The notes below the pieces were generated by a model. That model did not search any database and had not been told where the DNA came from. It saw nothing but the letters and a program-made list of their open reading frames with translations. Both the position numbers and the translations under genes were made by a program. A DNA stretch of 64,000 nucleotides from Bacteroidales bacterium UBA4814. Lineage in GTDB: Bacteria; Bacteroidota; Bacteroidia; Bacteroidales; UBA7960. Location of the stretch: contig DHFW01000052.1 in NCBI GenBank assembly GCA_002402465.1, positions 62,515 to 126,514 of the forward strand, given 5' to 3'. Of this stretch, positions 8,185-17,780 are shown piece after piece (position 1 is the stretch's first letter; every line of letters begins with the position of its first letter).

Positions 8185-9726
8185 ATGGAAATATTAATCT
8201 ACGGCATTATCGCAGTAGTTTCGCTCGGTGTGGGAGGGCTTATTGCCAGTACCATTATGCGGAAGGCTATCGTAAAGAAAAGCCAGCATATACTGAAAGA
8301 AGCCGTTTCGGAAGCTGAAGTGCTGAAGAAAGAAAAAATGCTGCAGGCAAAGGAGAAGTTCCTCCAGCTTAAAGCCGAACACGAGAAATATGTTTTTGAG
8401 AAGACCCAGGAGATCAATGCGGCCGAAAGTAAGCTTAAGCAAAAAGAACTTGGATATTCTCAGCGAATGGAGGACTTCCAGCGCAAGCAAAAAGAAGTGA
8501 ATGCCCTCCAGGAGAACCTCAACAACCAGCTGGAAATTGTTTTACGCAAACAATCGGACCTGGAGAAAACTTACAAGCAGCAGCTCGAAAAGCTCGAATC
8601 GATCAGTGGCCTCTCGGCCCATGAAGCAAAGGCTGAGCTGGTTGAAACTCTTAAGGCAGAAGCCCAGGCCGATGCCCAGATTTTTATCAAGGACATGATG
8701 GACGAAGCCAAGTTAACGGCTCAAAACGAGGCCCGCAAATTGGTGATCCATTCTTTGCAGCGTACTGCTACAGAGGTGGCCATTGAAAACTCCGTTTCAG
8801 TTTTTCCCATTGAAAACGATGAGGTGAAAGGCCGCATTATAGGCCGAGAAGGGCGCAACATACGTGCCCTGGAAGCTGCTACCGGCATAGAAATTATTGT
8901 GGACGACACCCCCGAAGCAATTATTCTTAGTGGCTTCGACCCGGTGCGGCGCGAAATTGCCCGCCTGTCGCTTCATAAGCTGGTTACCGATGGCCGTATT
9001 CACCCGGCTCGCATCGAGGAAGTGGTGGCCAAGGTCAAGAAACAAATCGACCAGGAAATCATTGAGGTCGGCAAGCGCACCGCCATTGACCTTGGTATTC
9101 ACAACCTCCATCACGAACTTATCCGCCTGATCGGGAAAATGAAGTACCGCTCATCATACGGCCAGAACTTATTGCAGCACTCAAAAGAGGTAGCCAACCT
9201 GGCTGCCACCATGGCTTCTGAGCTGGGGCTCAATCCCAAACTGGCCAAACGGGCCGGACTGCTTCACGATATTGGCAAGGTTCCCGACAACGAGCCCGAC
9301 CTGCCTCATGCCATGCTGGGTATGAAACTTGCCGAAAAATTTAAGGAGCACCCCGAAATTGTTAATGCCATCGGATCGCACCACGACGAGGTAGAAATGA
9401 CCAGCCTTATTTCGCCCATTATCCAGGTTTGCGATGCTATTTCTGGCGCAAGGCCAGGAGCCAGGCGCGAAGTGGCCGAGTCGTACATCAAGCGGCTTAA
9501 CGACCTTGAAGAACTGGCACTTTCCTATCCCGGGGTAGTTAAAACATATGCCATTCAGGCTGGTCGTGAGCTCCGCGTTATTGTTGGAAGTGAAAAAGTG
9601 TCCGATAAAGATGCTGAACAAATCTCGTACGACCTGAGTAAGAAAATCCAAACCGAAATGACCTATCCCGGACAAATTAAAATTACTGTGATCAGGGAAA
9701 CCAGGGCTGTGGCTTTTGCCAAATGA
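8185..9726 (+). CDS. rny: Ribonuclease Y
   Basis: 513 residues in the RNase Y order. An N-terminal membrane anchor (about 3-25) leads into a long coiled coil (about 30-140) rich in Lys, Glu and Gln. A KH RNA-binding domain follows, with [10 protein letters not shown] at 216-225. The HD phosphohydrolase domain has H361/D362 in LLHDIGK and a second metal His pair in GSHHDE near 398-402. RNase Y is a membrane-bound endoribonuclease that starts mRNA decay. The gene follows the 6S RNA and ends in its own terminator. Confidence 0.96.
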   Translation: MEILIYGIIAVVSLGVGGLIASTIMRKAIVKKSQHILKEAVSEAEVLKKEKMLQAKEKFLQLKAEHEKYVFEKTQEINAAESKLKQKELGYSQRMEDFQRKQKEVNALQENLNNQLEIVLRKQSDLEKTYKQQLEKLESISGLSAHEAKAELVETLKAEAQADAQIFIKDMMDEAKLTAQNEARKLVIHSLQRTATEVAIENSVSVFPIENDEVKGRIIGREGRNIRALEAATGIEIIVDDTPEAIILSGFDPVRREIARLSLHKLVTDGRIHPARIEEVVAKVKKQIDQEIIEVGKRTAIDLGIHNLHHELIRLIGKMKYRSSYGQNLLQHSKEVANLAATMASELGLNPKLAKRAGLLHDIGKVPDNEPDLPHAMLGMKLAEKFKEHPEIVNAIGSHHDEVEMTSLISPIIQVCDAISGARPGARREVAESYIKRLNDLEELALSYPGVVKTYAIQAGRELRVIVGSEKVSDKDAEQISYDLSKKIQTEMTYPGQIKITVIRETRAVAFAK

Positions 9727-9750
9727 CCCACCATTCTGCAATCATCAAAA

Positions 9751-9779
9751 GGCCATCCTCATGATGGTCTTTTTTTTTT
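9751..9779 (+). terminator. Rho-independent terminator of rny
   Basis: GGCCATC (9751-9757) pairs with GATGGTC (9763-9769, one G-T pair) over a short loop and is followed by ten T. The remaining bases up to 9915 are A+T-rich and hold no recognisable gene. Confidence 0.88.
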
Positions 9780-9915
9780 GCATAGTATGTTAATATTTCT
9801 CCCTGGCATTAAACAAACATATTATTTTGGTGTTAAACCCTGTACCATTAAACTTTATTCTTTTTTTGATATCAAAATAAACAAGTAGTTTAAAAGCCAT
9901 TAAATCACTTTAAAT

Positions 9916-10416
9916 ATGCCCCGATTTTTCAGGAATCTAAGGTTGATTTTAATTCTTCTTTTGGGAGTTCAATCCATAGTGGTTGCGCAAAGCCAGAAGA
10001 CCATCAGGATGATGAGTTTTGATGATTTTGAGCCCATGCTCTACCGCGAAACTGACAGTTTGTACGTGGTAAACTTTTGGGCTACCTGGTGTGCCCCTTG
10101 CGTGCGTGAGATTCCTGCTTTTGAGAAGCTTAACGAGATGTATGCTCATCGAAAAGTAAAAGTGCTTTTGGTGAGCCTCGATTTTCCGAATCAATTGGAA
10201 TCCAGGGTAATACCCTTTGTACAGGATATGAAAGTACAAAGCGAAGTAATTCTGCTCGACGAAAGAAACCCCAACCGCTGGATTCCCTTGGTGGACGAGG
10301 CCTGGACCGGAGCCATACCTGCCACTGTAATCTATGGGACGGAATTCAGGGGCTTTTACCAGCGCGAATTTCACTTTGAAGAACTGGAAGAAATAATTCA
10401 ACCATTAATAAACTAA
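9916..10416 (+). CDS. Exported TlpA/ResA-like thioredoxin-fold protein
   Basis: This 166-residue protein begins with a Sec signal (RNLRLILILLLGVQSIVVAQ, cleavage likely near 25). It has the thioredoxin active site in FWATWCAPCVREIP (W58, C59, C62) and a conserved cis-Pro segment, GAIPATVIYG, near 139. Such proteins act in the periplasm as thiol-disulfide reductases, often in cytochrome or extracytoplasmic protein maturation. The next gene, another exported thioredoxin-fold protein, begins 11 bases later, so the two form an operon. The specific partner is unknown. Confidence 0.9.
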   Translation: MPRFFRNLRLILILLLGVQSIVVAQSQKTIRMMSFDDFEPMLYRETDSLYVVNFWATWCAPCVREIPAFEKLNEMYAHRKVKVLLVSLDFPNQLESRVIPFVQDMKVQSEVILLDERNPNRWIPLVDEAWTGAIPATVIYGTEFRGFYQREFHFEELEEIIQPLIN

Positions 10417-10427
10417 ATCCATTCCCA

Positions 10428-11030
10428 ATGAAGCGAGTAAGTATTTTTTTAAGCATTGTTTTTCTGGCATTGGCCGCATTTTCCCAAGGCTATAAGGTAG
10501 GTGATGTGGCCACTGATTTCCGCCTGCTGAATGTAGATGGCAATTATGTATCGATGGCTGATTATCCTGATGCAAAGGGATTTATTGTAATCTTTTCGTG
10601 CAACCACTGTCCATTTGTGGTGGCCTATGAAGACCGGATGATTGACCTGCACAATGAATTTGCCCCCAAAGGCTTTCCCATTATTGCCATTAACCCCAAC
10701 GACCCCGAGGTACAACCACAGGATTCGTATGAGCTGATGCAGGTTAGGGCCAAGGAAAAAGGTTTCCCTTTTGCCTACGTTTTTGACGATGGTCAGAAAA
10801 TTTATCCCCAATACGGTGCCACACACACTCCTCACGTATATTTGCTCGAACGTGTTGGCACAGACCTCAAAGTAGCCTATATCGGTGGTATTGACGATAG
10901 TCCGCGCGATGCCAGCCAGGTTAGCGAAAGGTATCTTGCCAACGCCATCAATGCACTGCTCGAGGGCAAGCGCCCTGAGCCGGATGTTACCAGAGCTATT
11001 GGTTGCACCATTAAGGTAAAAGCAAACTAA
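10428..11030 (+). CDS. Exported thioredoxin/AhpC-TSA family protein with CNHC active site
   Basis: 200 residues with a signal peptide (1-20, MKRVSIFLSIVFLALAAFSQ). The redoxin-like fold carries C58 and C61 in FSCNHCPFV and the cis-Pro segment ATHTPHVYLL. The C-NHC-PFV variant marks a thioredoxin-family subgroup often annotated as peroxiredoxin-like or thioredoxin family protein. It probably acts in the periplasm with the TlpA-like partner encoded 11 bases upstream. Whether it reduces peroxides or protein disulfides cannot be told. Confidence 0.88.
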   Translation: MKRVSIFLSIVFLALAAFSQGYKVGDVATDFRLLNVDGNYVSMADYPDAKGFIVIFSCNHCPFVVAYEDRMIDLHNEFAPKGFPIIAINPNDPEVQPQDSYELMQVRAKEKGFPFAYVFDDGQKIYPQYGATHTPHVYLLERVGTDLKVAYIGGIDDSPRDASQVSERYLANAINALLEGKRPEPDVTRAIGCTIKVKAN

Positions 11031-11067
11031 GGTCTCGGGCGGTGTGAAAAACACCCATGACATTATT

Positions 11068-11103
11068 AAAGCCATTTTCGGGAAGACCGGGAATGGCTTT
11101 TTT
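11068..11103. terminator. Bidirectional terminator between convergent genes
   Basis: AAAGCCATT (11068-11076) and AATGGCTTT (11092-11100) pair perfectly. T follows on the + strand and an A-run precedes it. It ends the thioredoxin operon and sits two bases beyond the ferritin-like gene on the other strand. Confidence 0.85.
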
Positions 11104-11104
11104 G

Positions 11105-11560
11105 TTAGTTTTCGCGCATGACGTATTCGTCGTATTCAAGTTCGAAGCGCAGTTTGTGCTTTGACTCTTCTATGGCAAGGGCCTTGAATACCTTGCTTAG
11201 TTCAAGGTTGTCGGTACGCTCAGCAAGGGCAGTGTAGAGCTTGAAGGCTGCTTTTTCCTTTTTCATGGCAAGCACCAAGGCATCGGCATATTCCATGTTG
11301 GCCGAAGGTTTGGCGCGGACCACATAATCGGCAATTTTAAGGTCGGTCACTTTCTCCACTTCCATATCGAAAAGCCGCTCGTCTTTAATTTTTTGCAAAC
11401 GAGCCTTGTGGTTCACTTCCTCGCGTGCAAATTCCAGGAAAACTTCCCTTATTTGCTGGTTTTTCTGCTGTGTGGCAAGCTGAGTATAGAAATCAACGGC
11501 TTCCTGTTCGGCATTCATGGCAAAGTCGAGAATCTCGTCGAGCGAACTGAAGGTTTTCAT
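11105..11560 (-). CDS. Ferritin-like (rubrerythrin diiron domain) protein
   Basis: A 151-residue four-helix protein with the diiron pattern of the rubrerythrin/ferritin-like family. The pairs are E18/E20 in MNAEQEAVDFY, E47-x3-H51 in REEVNHK, E102 in KKEKAAFKLY and E131/E132-x2-H135 in EESKHK. It has no C-terminal rubredoxin domain. Such proteins reduce peroxide or handle iron in anaerobes. The gene lies 11 bases downstream of the oxidoreductase operon and was probably co-transcribed with it, which suggests protection of that oxygen-sensitive Fe-S enzyme. The latter is inference. Confidence 0.87.
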   Translation of the reverse strand: MKTFSSLDEILDFAMNAEQEAVDFYTQLATQQKNQQIREVFLEFAREEVNHKARLQKIKDERLFDMEVEKVTDLKIADYVVRAKPSANMEYADALVLAMKKEKAAFKLYTALAERTDNLELSKVFKALAIEESKHKLRFELEYDEYVMREN

Positions 11561-11571
11561 GTTTTTTCTTT

Positions 11572-14500
11572 TTAATGGTTAAATGCTATTTTCCATTCAT
11601 CGTCAAAATATTTCACCAGGTAGTCGCATCCATGGTTGAACCGGGCGGGCGGGTGTGCCTTGCCGGGTGAAACAAAACGGTAAGGTGCCCATCCATTTTC
11701 AGGTGCGCGCTGAATTACAGACGCAGCTTCCAGCAGCACATCGGCCGGACTATCATAGTGTAAATCCAAACCCAATGATTTGCCCATCTCAAGCAGCTGT
11801 TCAAGACTGCTCATTTCAATGGGCGATGGCATGGTGGCGTCAAACTGCTGGATAAATTTCTGGGTGTTGGTAAAACTTCCCCCGGTTTCGAAGTGCAGTG
11901 AGGCCGGCAAAACCAGGTCGGCCATGGCTGCCGTATCGCTTATGAAGAGATCCTGTACCACGAGAAAATCAACTTTCTCTAATACTTGCTGCATTTCTAG
12001 CTTGTTAATTGCACATCCCACGGGATCTTCGCCAAAAATGAAAGCATTTTTAATATTGCCTGATTGCAGCAGTTCCCATTGATTTTGGTTAATTTCGGCT
12101 GGCAGGGTGTCGATTTTCCATTCAGAAATGAGATGCTTCTGAACCTTATCGCTGGTCAGACTTTTTCCGCCGGGAGCCATGGCCGCGCATGCGCCCATAT
12201 CGAACAAGCCCTGGGCATTGTTTTTTTCTTTGAGGCTGATCAACCCGCTGGCATTTTTACCCGATTTACCGGTAAGATAGGCCAGGTTGTGCATTTCGTG
12301 GCAGGCTTCTGAGCTCAGATGTTTTTCTGAAAAAAGGATGATGGTCTGATGTTCGCTGTCGAAATCTCCCACAAAAGTGGCGAGCTCATTTTGATTGCAC
12401 CCGGCTTTTTCGAGCAAGTCTTCAAAATCCATTGCCAGTAACTTTTCGCTGTATTCTTCAAAGCCCTGGCAGTGGTCATCGATAAAGATGCTGTTTTGCA
12501 ATTGTTTGCTAAGAATGTAATGGTTTGCAGCCCTGAGGAAATATTCGTATGATTTGATGCGGAGTACCGCGTTGGCCTTGTGCTCCATGCTGCTGGCCTC
12601 TTCGGTGGTAATTACCGCAACCGGTACTTCCATTTTTTGATTCAGCTTGTTGATGTAAAAACCTGGAACCGCGTTTTCCATATTTAGCTCGCTGCCCATA
12701 ATATATATCCGGCATGCAGCGTAGATCTGTTCGAAAGGCACGTTGTTGCGGCTGTTTTCAAAATAGCCAGAGCCCCTGTCTATATAATGAAAGCTGGATA
12801 TATTGTTGGTTCTTGCCCCGGCCCTTGCAATTTTCTGAATCAGGTACATCTCCTCATTGGTAAGGCGTGCGCCCACATAAAATCCGTTTTGGGCGGGATT
12901 TGCCTTCGAAATCTTCTCTTTGATAACCTCCAGCGCGTGTTGGAAGCTAATTTCCCTGAATGTTCCGTTTTCTTTAAGCAAAGGTTTTGTAATGCGGCTT
13001 TTGTCGTTCAGATAACGATAGCCGAACTTGCCGTAGCGACAAATGCTGCCATCTTTGTTTATCAGGCCTTTGCTGCCTGTGGCCCTGGCGAAAAAATCTG
13101 ACTTATGATGCAGGTTTATTTGGCAGCCGACAGCGCAATAATTACAAATGGTTTTGAATGCGTCGAGTGGCACAGGGCCTGGTTTGAAAGGCACGTTCTC
13201 AGTAATGGCTCCGGTGGGGCAAGTGTCGATACACATGCCGCACGACTCGCAATCGGTATGCAGCAGCGATTCGTCCAGGCTGGGAGCCACGTATGTTTCA
13301 AAGCCCCGGTTAATCAGTCCCAACGCATGAGCGCCAACTACCTCGCTGCAGATGCGCAAGCAACGGCTGCAAAGAATGCACTTGTTGTTGTCGATCTCAA
13401 TAAAGGGATGATCAAAGCGAAGCGGATAATTGCGAAAATCGCCTTTGAAATGATCTTGCCGGGCCTGATACTGGGTGGAATACTTTTTCAGGCTGCAGGT
13501 GTAAAGTTCGCTGCAGCCGCATTCCATGCAGCGCAGGGTTTCTTTAAGGGCGGCTTCGGGAGTATAACCCAGTTCAACCTCCTCAAAGTTGTTTCTTAAC
13601 GCAGGGTCGAGGGTGGGCATTTCTTGGCGGGGCTGTTTCTCATACCATGCCTCGTAATCTTCCATGAGCTGTTCACGGAAGTTGTCGCGTTTGCTCAGGA
13701 ATTCATAAGGTGGAGGAGTAACTTCTTTCCCGTGAAGGTATTTGTTGCAGCTCTGCGCCGCCAAACGTCCCTGGGCAATGGCTTCTATGAGTGTGGCGGG
13801 TCCGGTTACCCCATCGCCGCAGGCAAACACATTGGCGATGCTGGTGCCAAGGGTTTTCGGGTTGGCGTCGATATTGCCCCACTTGTTTAGGATGAGCTCC
13901 TGGCCGGCATGGTTATTTATATCGTTAATAAAATTCACATTGGTTTTCTGACCAATGGCAGCCAGCACAATGTCAAGGTGCACATCAAATTCAGAGCCCT
14001 CAACCTTTACCGGACGGCGCCGGCCTGAGGCATCAGGCTCTCCCAGCTGCATGCGAAAGCAGGTCAAGGACTTGATGTTGCCGTTTTCGTCGGGGTTTAC
14101 CCTGGCAGGTGCAGTAAGGAAAAGATATTGTATGCCTTCCAGCTTCGATTCATGGATTTCGATGGGGTTGGCGGGCATTTCTTTTTCGGTTCGGCGATAA
14201 ATGACGGTTACTTCTTCGGCCCCGCAGCGCATGGCCGCACGGCAGCAGTCCATGGCCGTATTTCCTCCGCCAATCACACCCACTTTTTTGCCGGAAAAGT
14301 CATATTTCTGTCCGGTGGCTTCCATGTTGCGCAAAAAGTCAATACCCGAAAAGATATTTCCTGCATCATCGTTTTCGCAGCCAATGCGGGTGCCATTTTG
14401 CGATCCAATGGCCAGAATTACGGCATCGAAGTTGCTTTTCAGCTCGGCGTAACTGAGGTTCTCGCCCAGTTTCATATTGTAGTGGATTTCCACGCCCAGA

Positions 14501-15267
14501 GCAGTAATGCCTTCCACCTCCTTATCAATAATGTCGTTGGGCAGGCGGTATGGCGGAATGCCATACCTGAGCATTCCGCCAGCCTGTGCGTGGGCTTCAA
14601 AAATTTCCACGTGATGTCCTTCCTTTGCCAGAAAAAATGCGGCACTAAGGCCTCCGGGGCCCGCTCCAATAATGGCAACTCTTTTGCCGGTTGCCGGTTT
14701 CTTTTGAGGGAAAAAGCGATTGGGCGACTCCAGGTCGATATCGGAAGTGTAGCGTTTCAGGTAGTCGATACCCACACCTACATCTTCCACCAGGTTTCGA
14801 CGGCAGGCAAGCTCGCATGGGCGCACGCATACCCTGCCACATATAGCTGGCAGGGGATTGGTGTTTTTGATCAGCTCCACGGCTTCGCGATGCATGCCCT
14901 TGTTGATCATGGCAATATAGCCCTGCACATCCACACCGGCGGGGCAGGTTTCGCGGCATGGGGCGATGCAGTCGGCATAATGGTTGCTGGCCATGAGCTC
15001 AAGCGACATCTTTCGCGACTTTTTTACTCTTTCGTTTTCCGTTTCGATGCGCATGCCTTCGGTAATTCGGGTAGAGCAGGAGGGTTGCAGGCCGCGCATG
15101 CCCTCCACTTCCACCACGCAAACGTAGCAAGAGGAGAAAGGCTCCAGGCGGTCGTCGTGGCAAAGGGTAGGTATTTCAATGTGGTGACGACAGGCCAGTT
15201 CAAGTATGGTTTCACCGGGAAGGCCCTGCACTATACGTCCGTTGAGAATTATATTGAGTTTGCTCAT
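11572..15267 (-). CDS. Large subunit of an NAD(P)H-linked Fe-S oxidoreductase: GltD-like flavin domain inserted in a NuoG/formate-dehydrogenase-like protein
   Basis: 1231 residues with, in order: a [2Fe-2S] ferredoxin (C36, C47, C50, C64); a NuoG-type H-x3-C cluster segment (HYADCIAPCRETC, near 96-108); and a glutamate-synthase-small-subunit-like domain with FAD GAGPGG (201-206), NAD(P) GGGNTA (333-338) and VFACGDG (near 480). Two [4Fe-4S] ferredoxin sites follow (C630-C640, C673-C683). The last part is a molybdopterin-oxidoreductase-like region with its own cluster (C708, C711, C715, C743). Where formate dehydrogenases carry Sec/Cys-His, this protein aligns D830-R831, so molybdenum catalysis looks lost. 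With the NuoF- and NuoE-like genes upstream it resembles bifurcating NADPH/NADH/ferredoxin enzymes (HydABC or StnABC type) more than a formate dehydrogenase. Its exact reaction is unproven. Confidence 0.82.
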   Translation of the reverse strand: MSKLNIILNGRIVQGLPGETILELACRHHIEIPTLCHDDRLEPFSSCYVCVVEVEGMRGLQPSCSTRITEGMRIETENERVKKSRKMSLELMASNHYADCIAPCRETCPAGVDVQGYIAMINKGMHREAVELIKNTNPLPAICGRVCVRPCELACRRNLVEDVGVGIDYLKRYTSDIDLESPNRFFPQKKPATGKRVAIIGAGPGGLSAAFFLAKEGHHVEIFEAHAQAGGMLRYGIPPYRLPNDIIDKEVEGITALGVEIHYNMKLGENLSYAELKSNFDAVILAIGSQNGTRIGCENDDAGNIFSGIDFLRNMEATGQKYDFSGKKVGVIGGGNTAMDCCRAAMRCGAEEVTVIYRRTEKEMPANPIEIHESKLEGIQYLFLTAPARVNPDENGNIKSLTCFRMQLGEPDASGRRRPVKVEGSEFDVHLDIVLAAIGQKTNVNFINDINNHAGQELILNKWGNIDANPKTLGTSIANVFACGDGVTGPATLIEAIAQGRLAAQSCNKYLHGKEVTPPPYEFLSKRDNFREQLMEDYEAWYEKQPRQEMPTLDPALRNNFEEVELGYTPEAALKETLRCMECGCSELYTCSLKKYSTQYQARQDHFKGDFRNYPLRFDHPFIEIDNNKCILCSRCLRICSEVVGAHALGLINRGFETYVAPSLDESLLHTDCESCGMCIDTCPTGAITENVPFKPGPVPLDAFKTICNYCAVGCQINLHHKSDFFARATGSKGLINKDGSICRYGKFGYRYLNDKSRITKPLLKENGTFREISFQHALEVIKEKISKANPAQNGFYVGARLTNEEMYLIQKIARAGARTNNISSFHYIDRGSGYFENSRNNVPFEQIYAACRIYIMGSELNMENAVPGFYINKLNQKMEVPVAVITTEEASSMEHKANAVLRIKSYEYFLRAANHYILSKQLQNSIFIDDHCQGFEEYSEKLLAMDFEDLLEKAGCNQNELATFVGDFDSEHQTIILFSEKHLSSEACHEMHNLAYLTGKSGKNASGLISLKEKNNAQGLFDMGACAAMAPGGKSLTSDKVQKHLISEWKIDTLPAEINQNQWELLQSGNIKNAFIFGEDPVGCAINKLEMQQVLEKVDFLVVQDLFISDTAAMADLVLPASLHFETGGSFTNTQKFIQQFDATMPSPIEMSSLEQLLEMGKSLGLDLHYDSPADVLLEAASVIQRAPENGWAPYRFVSPGKAHPPARFNHGCDYLVKYFDDEWKIAFNH

Positions 15268-15294
15268 AATCTTTATTTTTCGGAACGGAAAGAC

Positions 15295-17073
15295 TTAACT
15301 TAACTGAATGGCTCCAAACTTGCATTTGGTATAGCATGCGCCGCATTTAATGCAAATGTCTTGCAGGATAAAGTGTGGTTCGCGCTTACCACCTTCAATG
15401 GCATCCACCGTGCAGCCCTTGGTACAGGACATGCAACCGGTACATTTCTCCTGGTCGACCGTGTAGGTAAGCAATTTTTTGCAACTCAGTGCCGGACATT
15501 TTTTATCGCGGATATGGGCCTCGTATTCGTTGCGGAAGTATTTTATCGTAGTTAGCACCGGGTTGGGTGCTGTTTGTCCCAGCCCGCACAGCGACCCATC
15601 CTTTATGTTGTGGGCCAGCTCTTCGAGCAGCTCAATGTCGCCTTCGTGCCCTTCGCCTTCGGTGATCCGCGTTAGGATTTCGAGCATGCGCTTGGTGCCA
15701 ATGCGGCAAAAAGTACATTTGCCGCACGACTCCTTCTGGGTAAAATCGAGAAAGAAACGTGCAATATCGACCACGCAAGTGGTTTCGTCCATAACCACCA
15801 TGCCGCCCGATCCCATTATTGCACCGGTAGCGTTCACAGAGTCGTAATCGACCTGGGTGTGTGAGAGGTATTCGGGCACACAACCTCCCGAGGGTCCGCC
15901 CAGTTGCACCGCCTTAAATTTTTTGCCCCCCGCAATGCCTCCGCCCAGGTTGTAAATAATGTCTTTGATGGAAATGCCCATTGGAACCTCCACCAGCCCG
16001 CCGTGCTTTATTTTCCCGGTAAGGGCAAAAACCTTGGTGCCTTTGCTCTTTTCAGTTCCCATGGCAGCATAGGCTTGGGGGCCGGTGAAGATGATCCAGG
16101 GAATGTTTACAAAAGTTTCAACATTGTTGATATTGGTCGGGCTATTCCACAGACCCGACTGGGCAGGGAACGGAGGCCTTCTGCGGGGCATTCCGCGCCT
16201 GCCTTCAATGGAGGCGATCAGAGCGGTTTCTTCACCGCACACAAAAGCACCTGCGCCTTCTTTAATCTTAATATCGAAATTAAAATGCTCTATGCCAAAA
16301 AGGTTTTTACCCAAGTAGCCCTTTTGGCGGGCCTGCTCAATGGCGATGTTCAGGCGCTTTATGGCCAGTGGGTATTCGGCCCTGCAGTATATATAGCCTT
16401 CGCTGGCGCCAATGGCATAGCCGCAAATGATCATGCCTTCAAGCACCCCGTGGGGGTCGCCTTCCAGAATGGAGCGGTCCATAAAGGCCCCGGGGTCACC
16501 CTCGTCGGCATTGCAAATCACGTACTTCTGAGGGGCATCGTAGTTGCGTGCAAACTTCCATTTCATGCCGGTGGAAAACCCACCGCCTCCGCGCCCACGC
16601 AGGCCAGAGTCGATGACCATTTGTATTACCTGGTCGGGCTTAAGGTAGTTGTCGGCAATTTTTCGAATGGCCGCATAACCATTGCGGGATTCGTACTCAT
16701 CGATATTTTCGGGGTCCATATGGCCGCAGTTGCGCAAAGCAATTTTTACCTGGCCTTCGAAAAACGACTGGTCGGCCGATGGGAATTTTTCGCTATGAAC
16801 AATGTATTCTGGAATAGGGGAGAAGTTTTTAATGTGTTTTTCAATGATTTCGTCGGCTTTTGCCGGATCGACTTGCCCGTAAAGGTAAGTGCCGCTGTCG
16901 TCGATGATTTCGACCAGAGGCTCGCGAAAGCACATACCCACACAGCTGGTTTTTTTTAGTTCGAAGTCGAGTTTGTCGGCCCCCTTTATACGCTGAAACT
17001 CACTGAAGGTTTTGCCTGCCCCGGCAGCAATGCCGCAACTTCCAAGGCCCACTATAACTGTTGTTTTTTTCAT
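15295..17073 (-). CDS. NuoF/HydB-like FMN and Fe-S subunit of the NAD(P)H oxidoreductase
   Basis: 592 residues. An N-terminal thioredoxin-like [2Fe-2S] domain (C13, C44, C48) precedes the NuoF core. The core has FMN/NADH motifs GRGGGGFSTG and CNADEGDPGAFMDR and the [4Fe-4S] site in SCGKCTFCRIG with a later Cys in SLCGLGQ. At the C-terminus two [4Fe-4S] ferredoxin sites read CTGCMSCTKGC and CIKCGACYTKC. This three-part layout is typical of HydB-type subunits of bifurcating hydrogenases and transhydrogenases, not of respiratory complex I. It lies 27 bases upstream of the large subunit gene and 18 bases downstream of the NuoE-like gene. No hydrogenase H-cluster gene is present. Confidence 0.92.
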   Translation of the reverse strand: MKKTTVIVGLGSCGIAAGAGKTFSEFQRIKGADKLDFELKKTSCVGMCFREPLVEIIDDSGTYLYGQVDPAKADEIIEKHIKNFSPIPEYIVHSEKFPSADQSFFEGQVKIALRNCGHMDPENIDEYESRNGYAAIRKIADNYLKPDQVIQMVIDSGLRGRGGGGFSTGMKWKFARNYDAPQKYVICNADEGDPGAFMDRSILEGDPHGVLEGMIICGYAIGASEGYIYCRAEYPLAIKRLNIAIEQARQKGYLGKNLFGIEHFNFDIKIKEGAGAFVCGEETALIASIEGRRGMPRRRPPFPAQSGLWNSPTNINNVETFVNIPWIIFTGPQAYAAMGTEKSKGTKVFALTGKIKHGGLVEVPMGISIKDIIYNLGGGIAGGKKFKAVQLGGPSGGCVPEYLSHTQVDYDSVNATGAIMGSGGMVVMDETTCVVDIARFFLDFTQKESCGKCTFCRIGTKRMLEILTRITEGEGHEGDIELLEELAHNIKDGSLCGLGQTAPNPVLTTIKYFRNEYEAHIRDKKCPALSCKKLLTYTVDQEKCTGCMSCTKGCTVDAIEGGKREPHFILQDICIKCGACYTKCKFGAIQLS

Positions 17074-17091
17074 ACATAAGGCTTTTAAGGT

Positions 17092-17613
17092 TTAAAGGGC
17101 TTCGTTGCGCCGTATCTCTTTCACGATTTTCATTGCTTTCTTCGGGGTAAGCTTGCCATGGGTTTCTTCGTCGATCATCATTACGGGTGCCAGGGAGCAA
17201 CAACCCAGGCAGGCTACGGTTTCAACGGTAAACAAGCCATCGCTGGTGGTTTCCCCATCCTTCACTTCCAGGAAATCGAGCAGCTCGTCGGTAATGGCCG
17301 TTACATTTTGCACATGGCAGGCCGTACCATGACACATCTTTATCATGTGTTTGCCGGAAGGGGTAAGCCTGAACTGGGCATAAAAAGTGGCCACTCCATA
17401 GAGCTCGCTCAGGCTCAGGCCGGTGTCGTTATGCAGTTTAAGAAAGGCTTCGCGCGGGATGAAGCCAAAAAGTTCCTGGGTGCCTTGCAAAAGGGGTATG
17501 AGGTTGCCTTGCTTGTATTTGTATTTCGCTATCAATGAGTCCATTAGCGAAATATCTACGCTGGGTTGTACCAGCAGAGCAGCGGGTTCGGGGGATATCC
17601 TTTTTACTCGCAT
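17092..17613 (-). CDS. NuoE/HydC-like [2Fe-2S] subunit of the NAD(P)H oxidoreductase
   Basis: 173 residues with the NuoE-type thioredoxin-like [2Fe-2S] fold. The ligands are C94-x4-C99 in MCHGTACHV and C135-x3-C139 in CLGCCSLAPV. The N-terminal helical domain includes GFIPREAF and LYGVATFYAQF, as usual. It is the first gene of the three-gene operon (with a ferritin-like gene at the end). An internal Met at residue 24 could also serve as start; the length from 17613 fits the family. A 15-base motif shared with the region upstream of the second gdhA lies about 87 bases upstream. Confidence 0.92.
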   Translation of the reverse strand: MRVKRISPEPAALLVQPSVDISLMDSLIAKYKYKQGNLIPLLQGTQELFGFIPREAFLKLHNDTGLSLSELYGVATFYAQFRLTPSGKHMIKMCHGTACHVQNVTAITDELLDFLEVKDGETTSDGLFTVETVACLGCCSLAPVMMIDEETHGKLTPKKAMKIVKEIRRNEAL

Positions 17614-17699
17614 GTAACCTGGGTTTTGGTTTATGGCCGAAAATTAAAGAAAATTGAACATAATCCTCGGAATATAAAGAATATTTTTTTTGTAAAATA

Positions 17700-17714
17700 T
17701 TTCTTGCATATGTC
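17700..17714 (-). promoter_or_regulatory. 15-base motif shared with the gdhA2 upstream region
   Basis: On the minus strand this reads GACATATGCAAGAAA, identical to 25895-25909 on the + strand. Both copies face their downstream gene (NuoE-like start at 17613, gdhA2 start at 26013) from about 90-105 bases upstream. A regulator site is possible. A chance 15-base match within 64 kb is not excluded. Confidence 0.35.
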
Positions 17715-17727
17715 GTTTATTTTTATA

Positions 17728-17761
17728 AAAAAAGCTGTGCGGAAAACCACACAGCTTTTTG
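17728..17761 (-). terminator. Terminator of the first gdhA (works in both directions)
   Basis: GCTGTG (17734-17739) pairs with CACAGC (17750-17755), flanked by A-runs on the left and T-runs on the right. On the minus strand it follows the gdhA stop by about 20 bases and ends in a U-run. Confidence 0.82.
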
Positions 17762-17780
17762 TTTTCTGAAATAATTGAGC

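Noticed and set aside
14000..14100. Selenocysteine or cysteine active site of a formate dehydrogenase
   Set aside because: No in-frame TGA interrupts the large subunit, and the aligned ligand position is Asp.
14128..15303. Long open frame of 391 codons on the + strand
   Set aside because: It is antisense to the Fe-S/GltD-like large subunit, shows no family pattern and is rich in residues expected from reverse-frame reading of a GC-biased gene.
15904..16959. Open frame of 351 codons on the + strand
   Set aside because: Antisense shadow of the NuoF-like gene, whose motifs and cluster ligands are complete.
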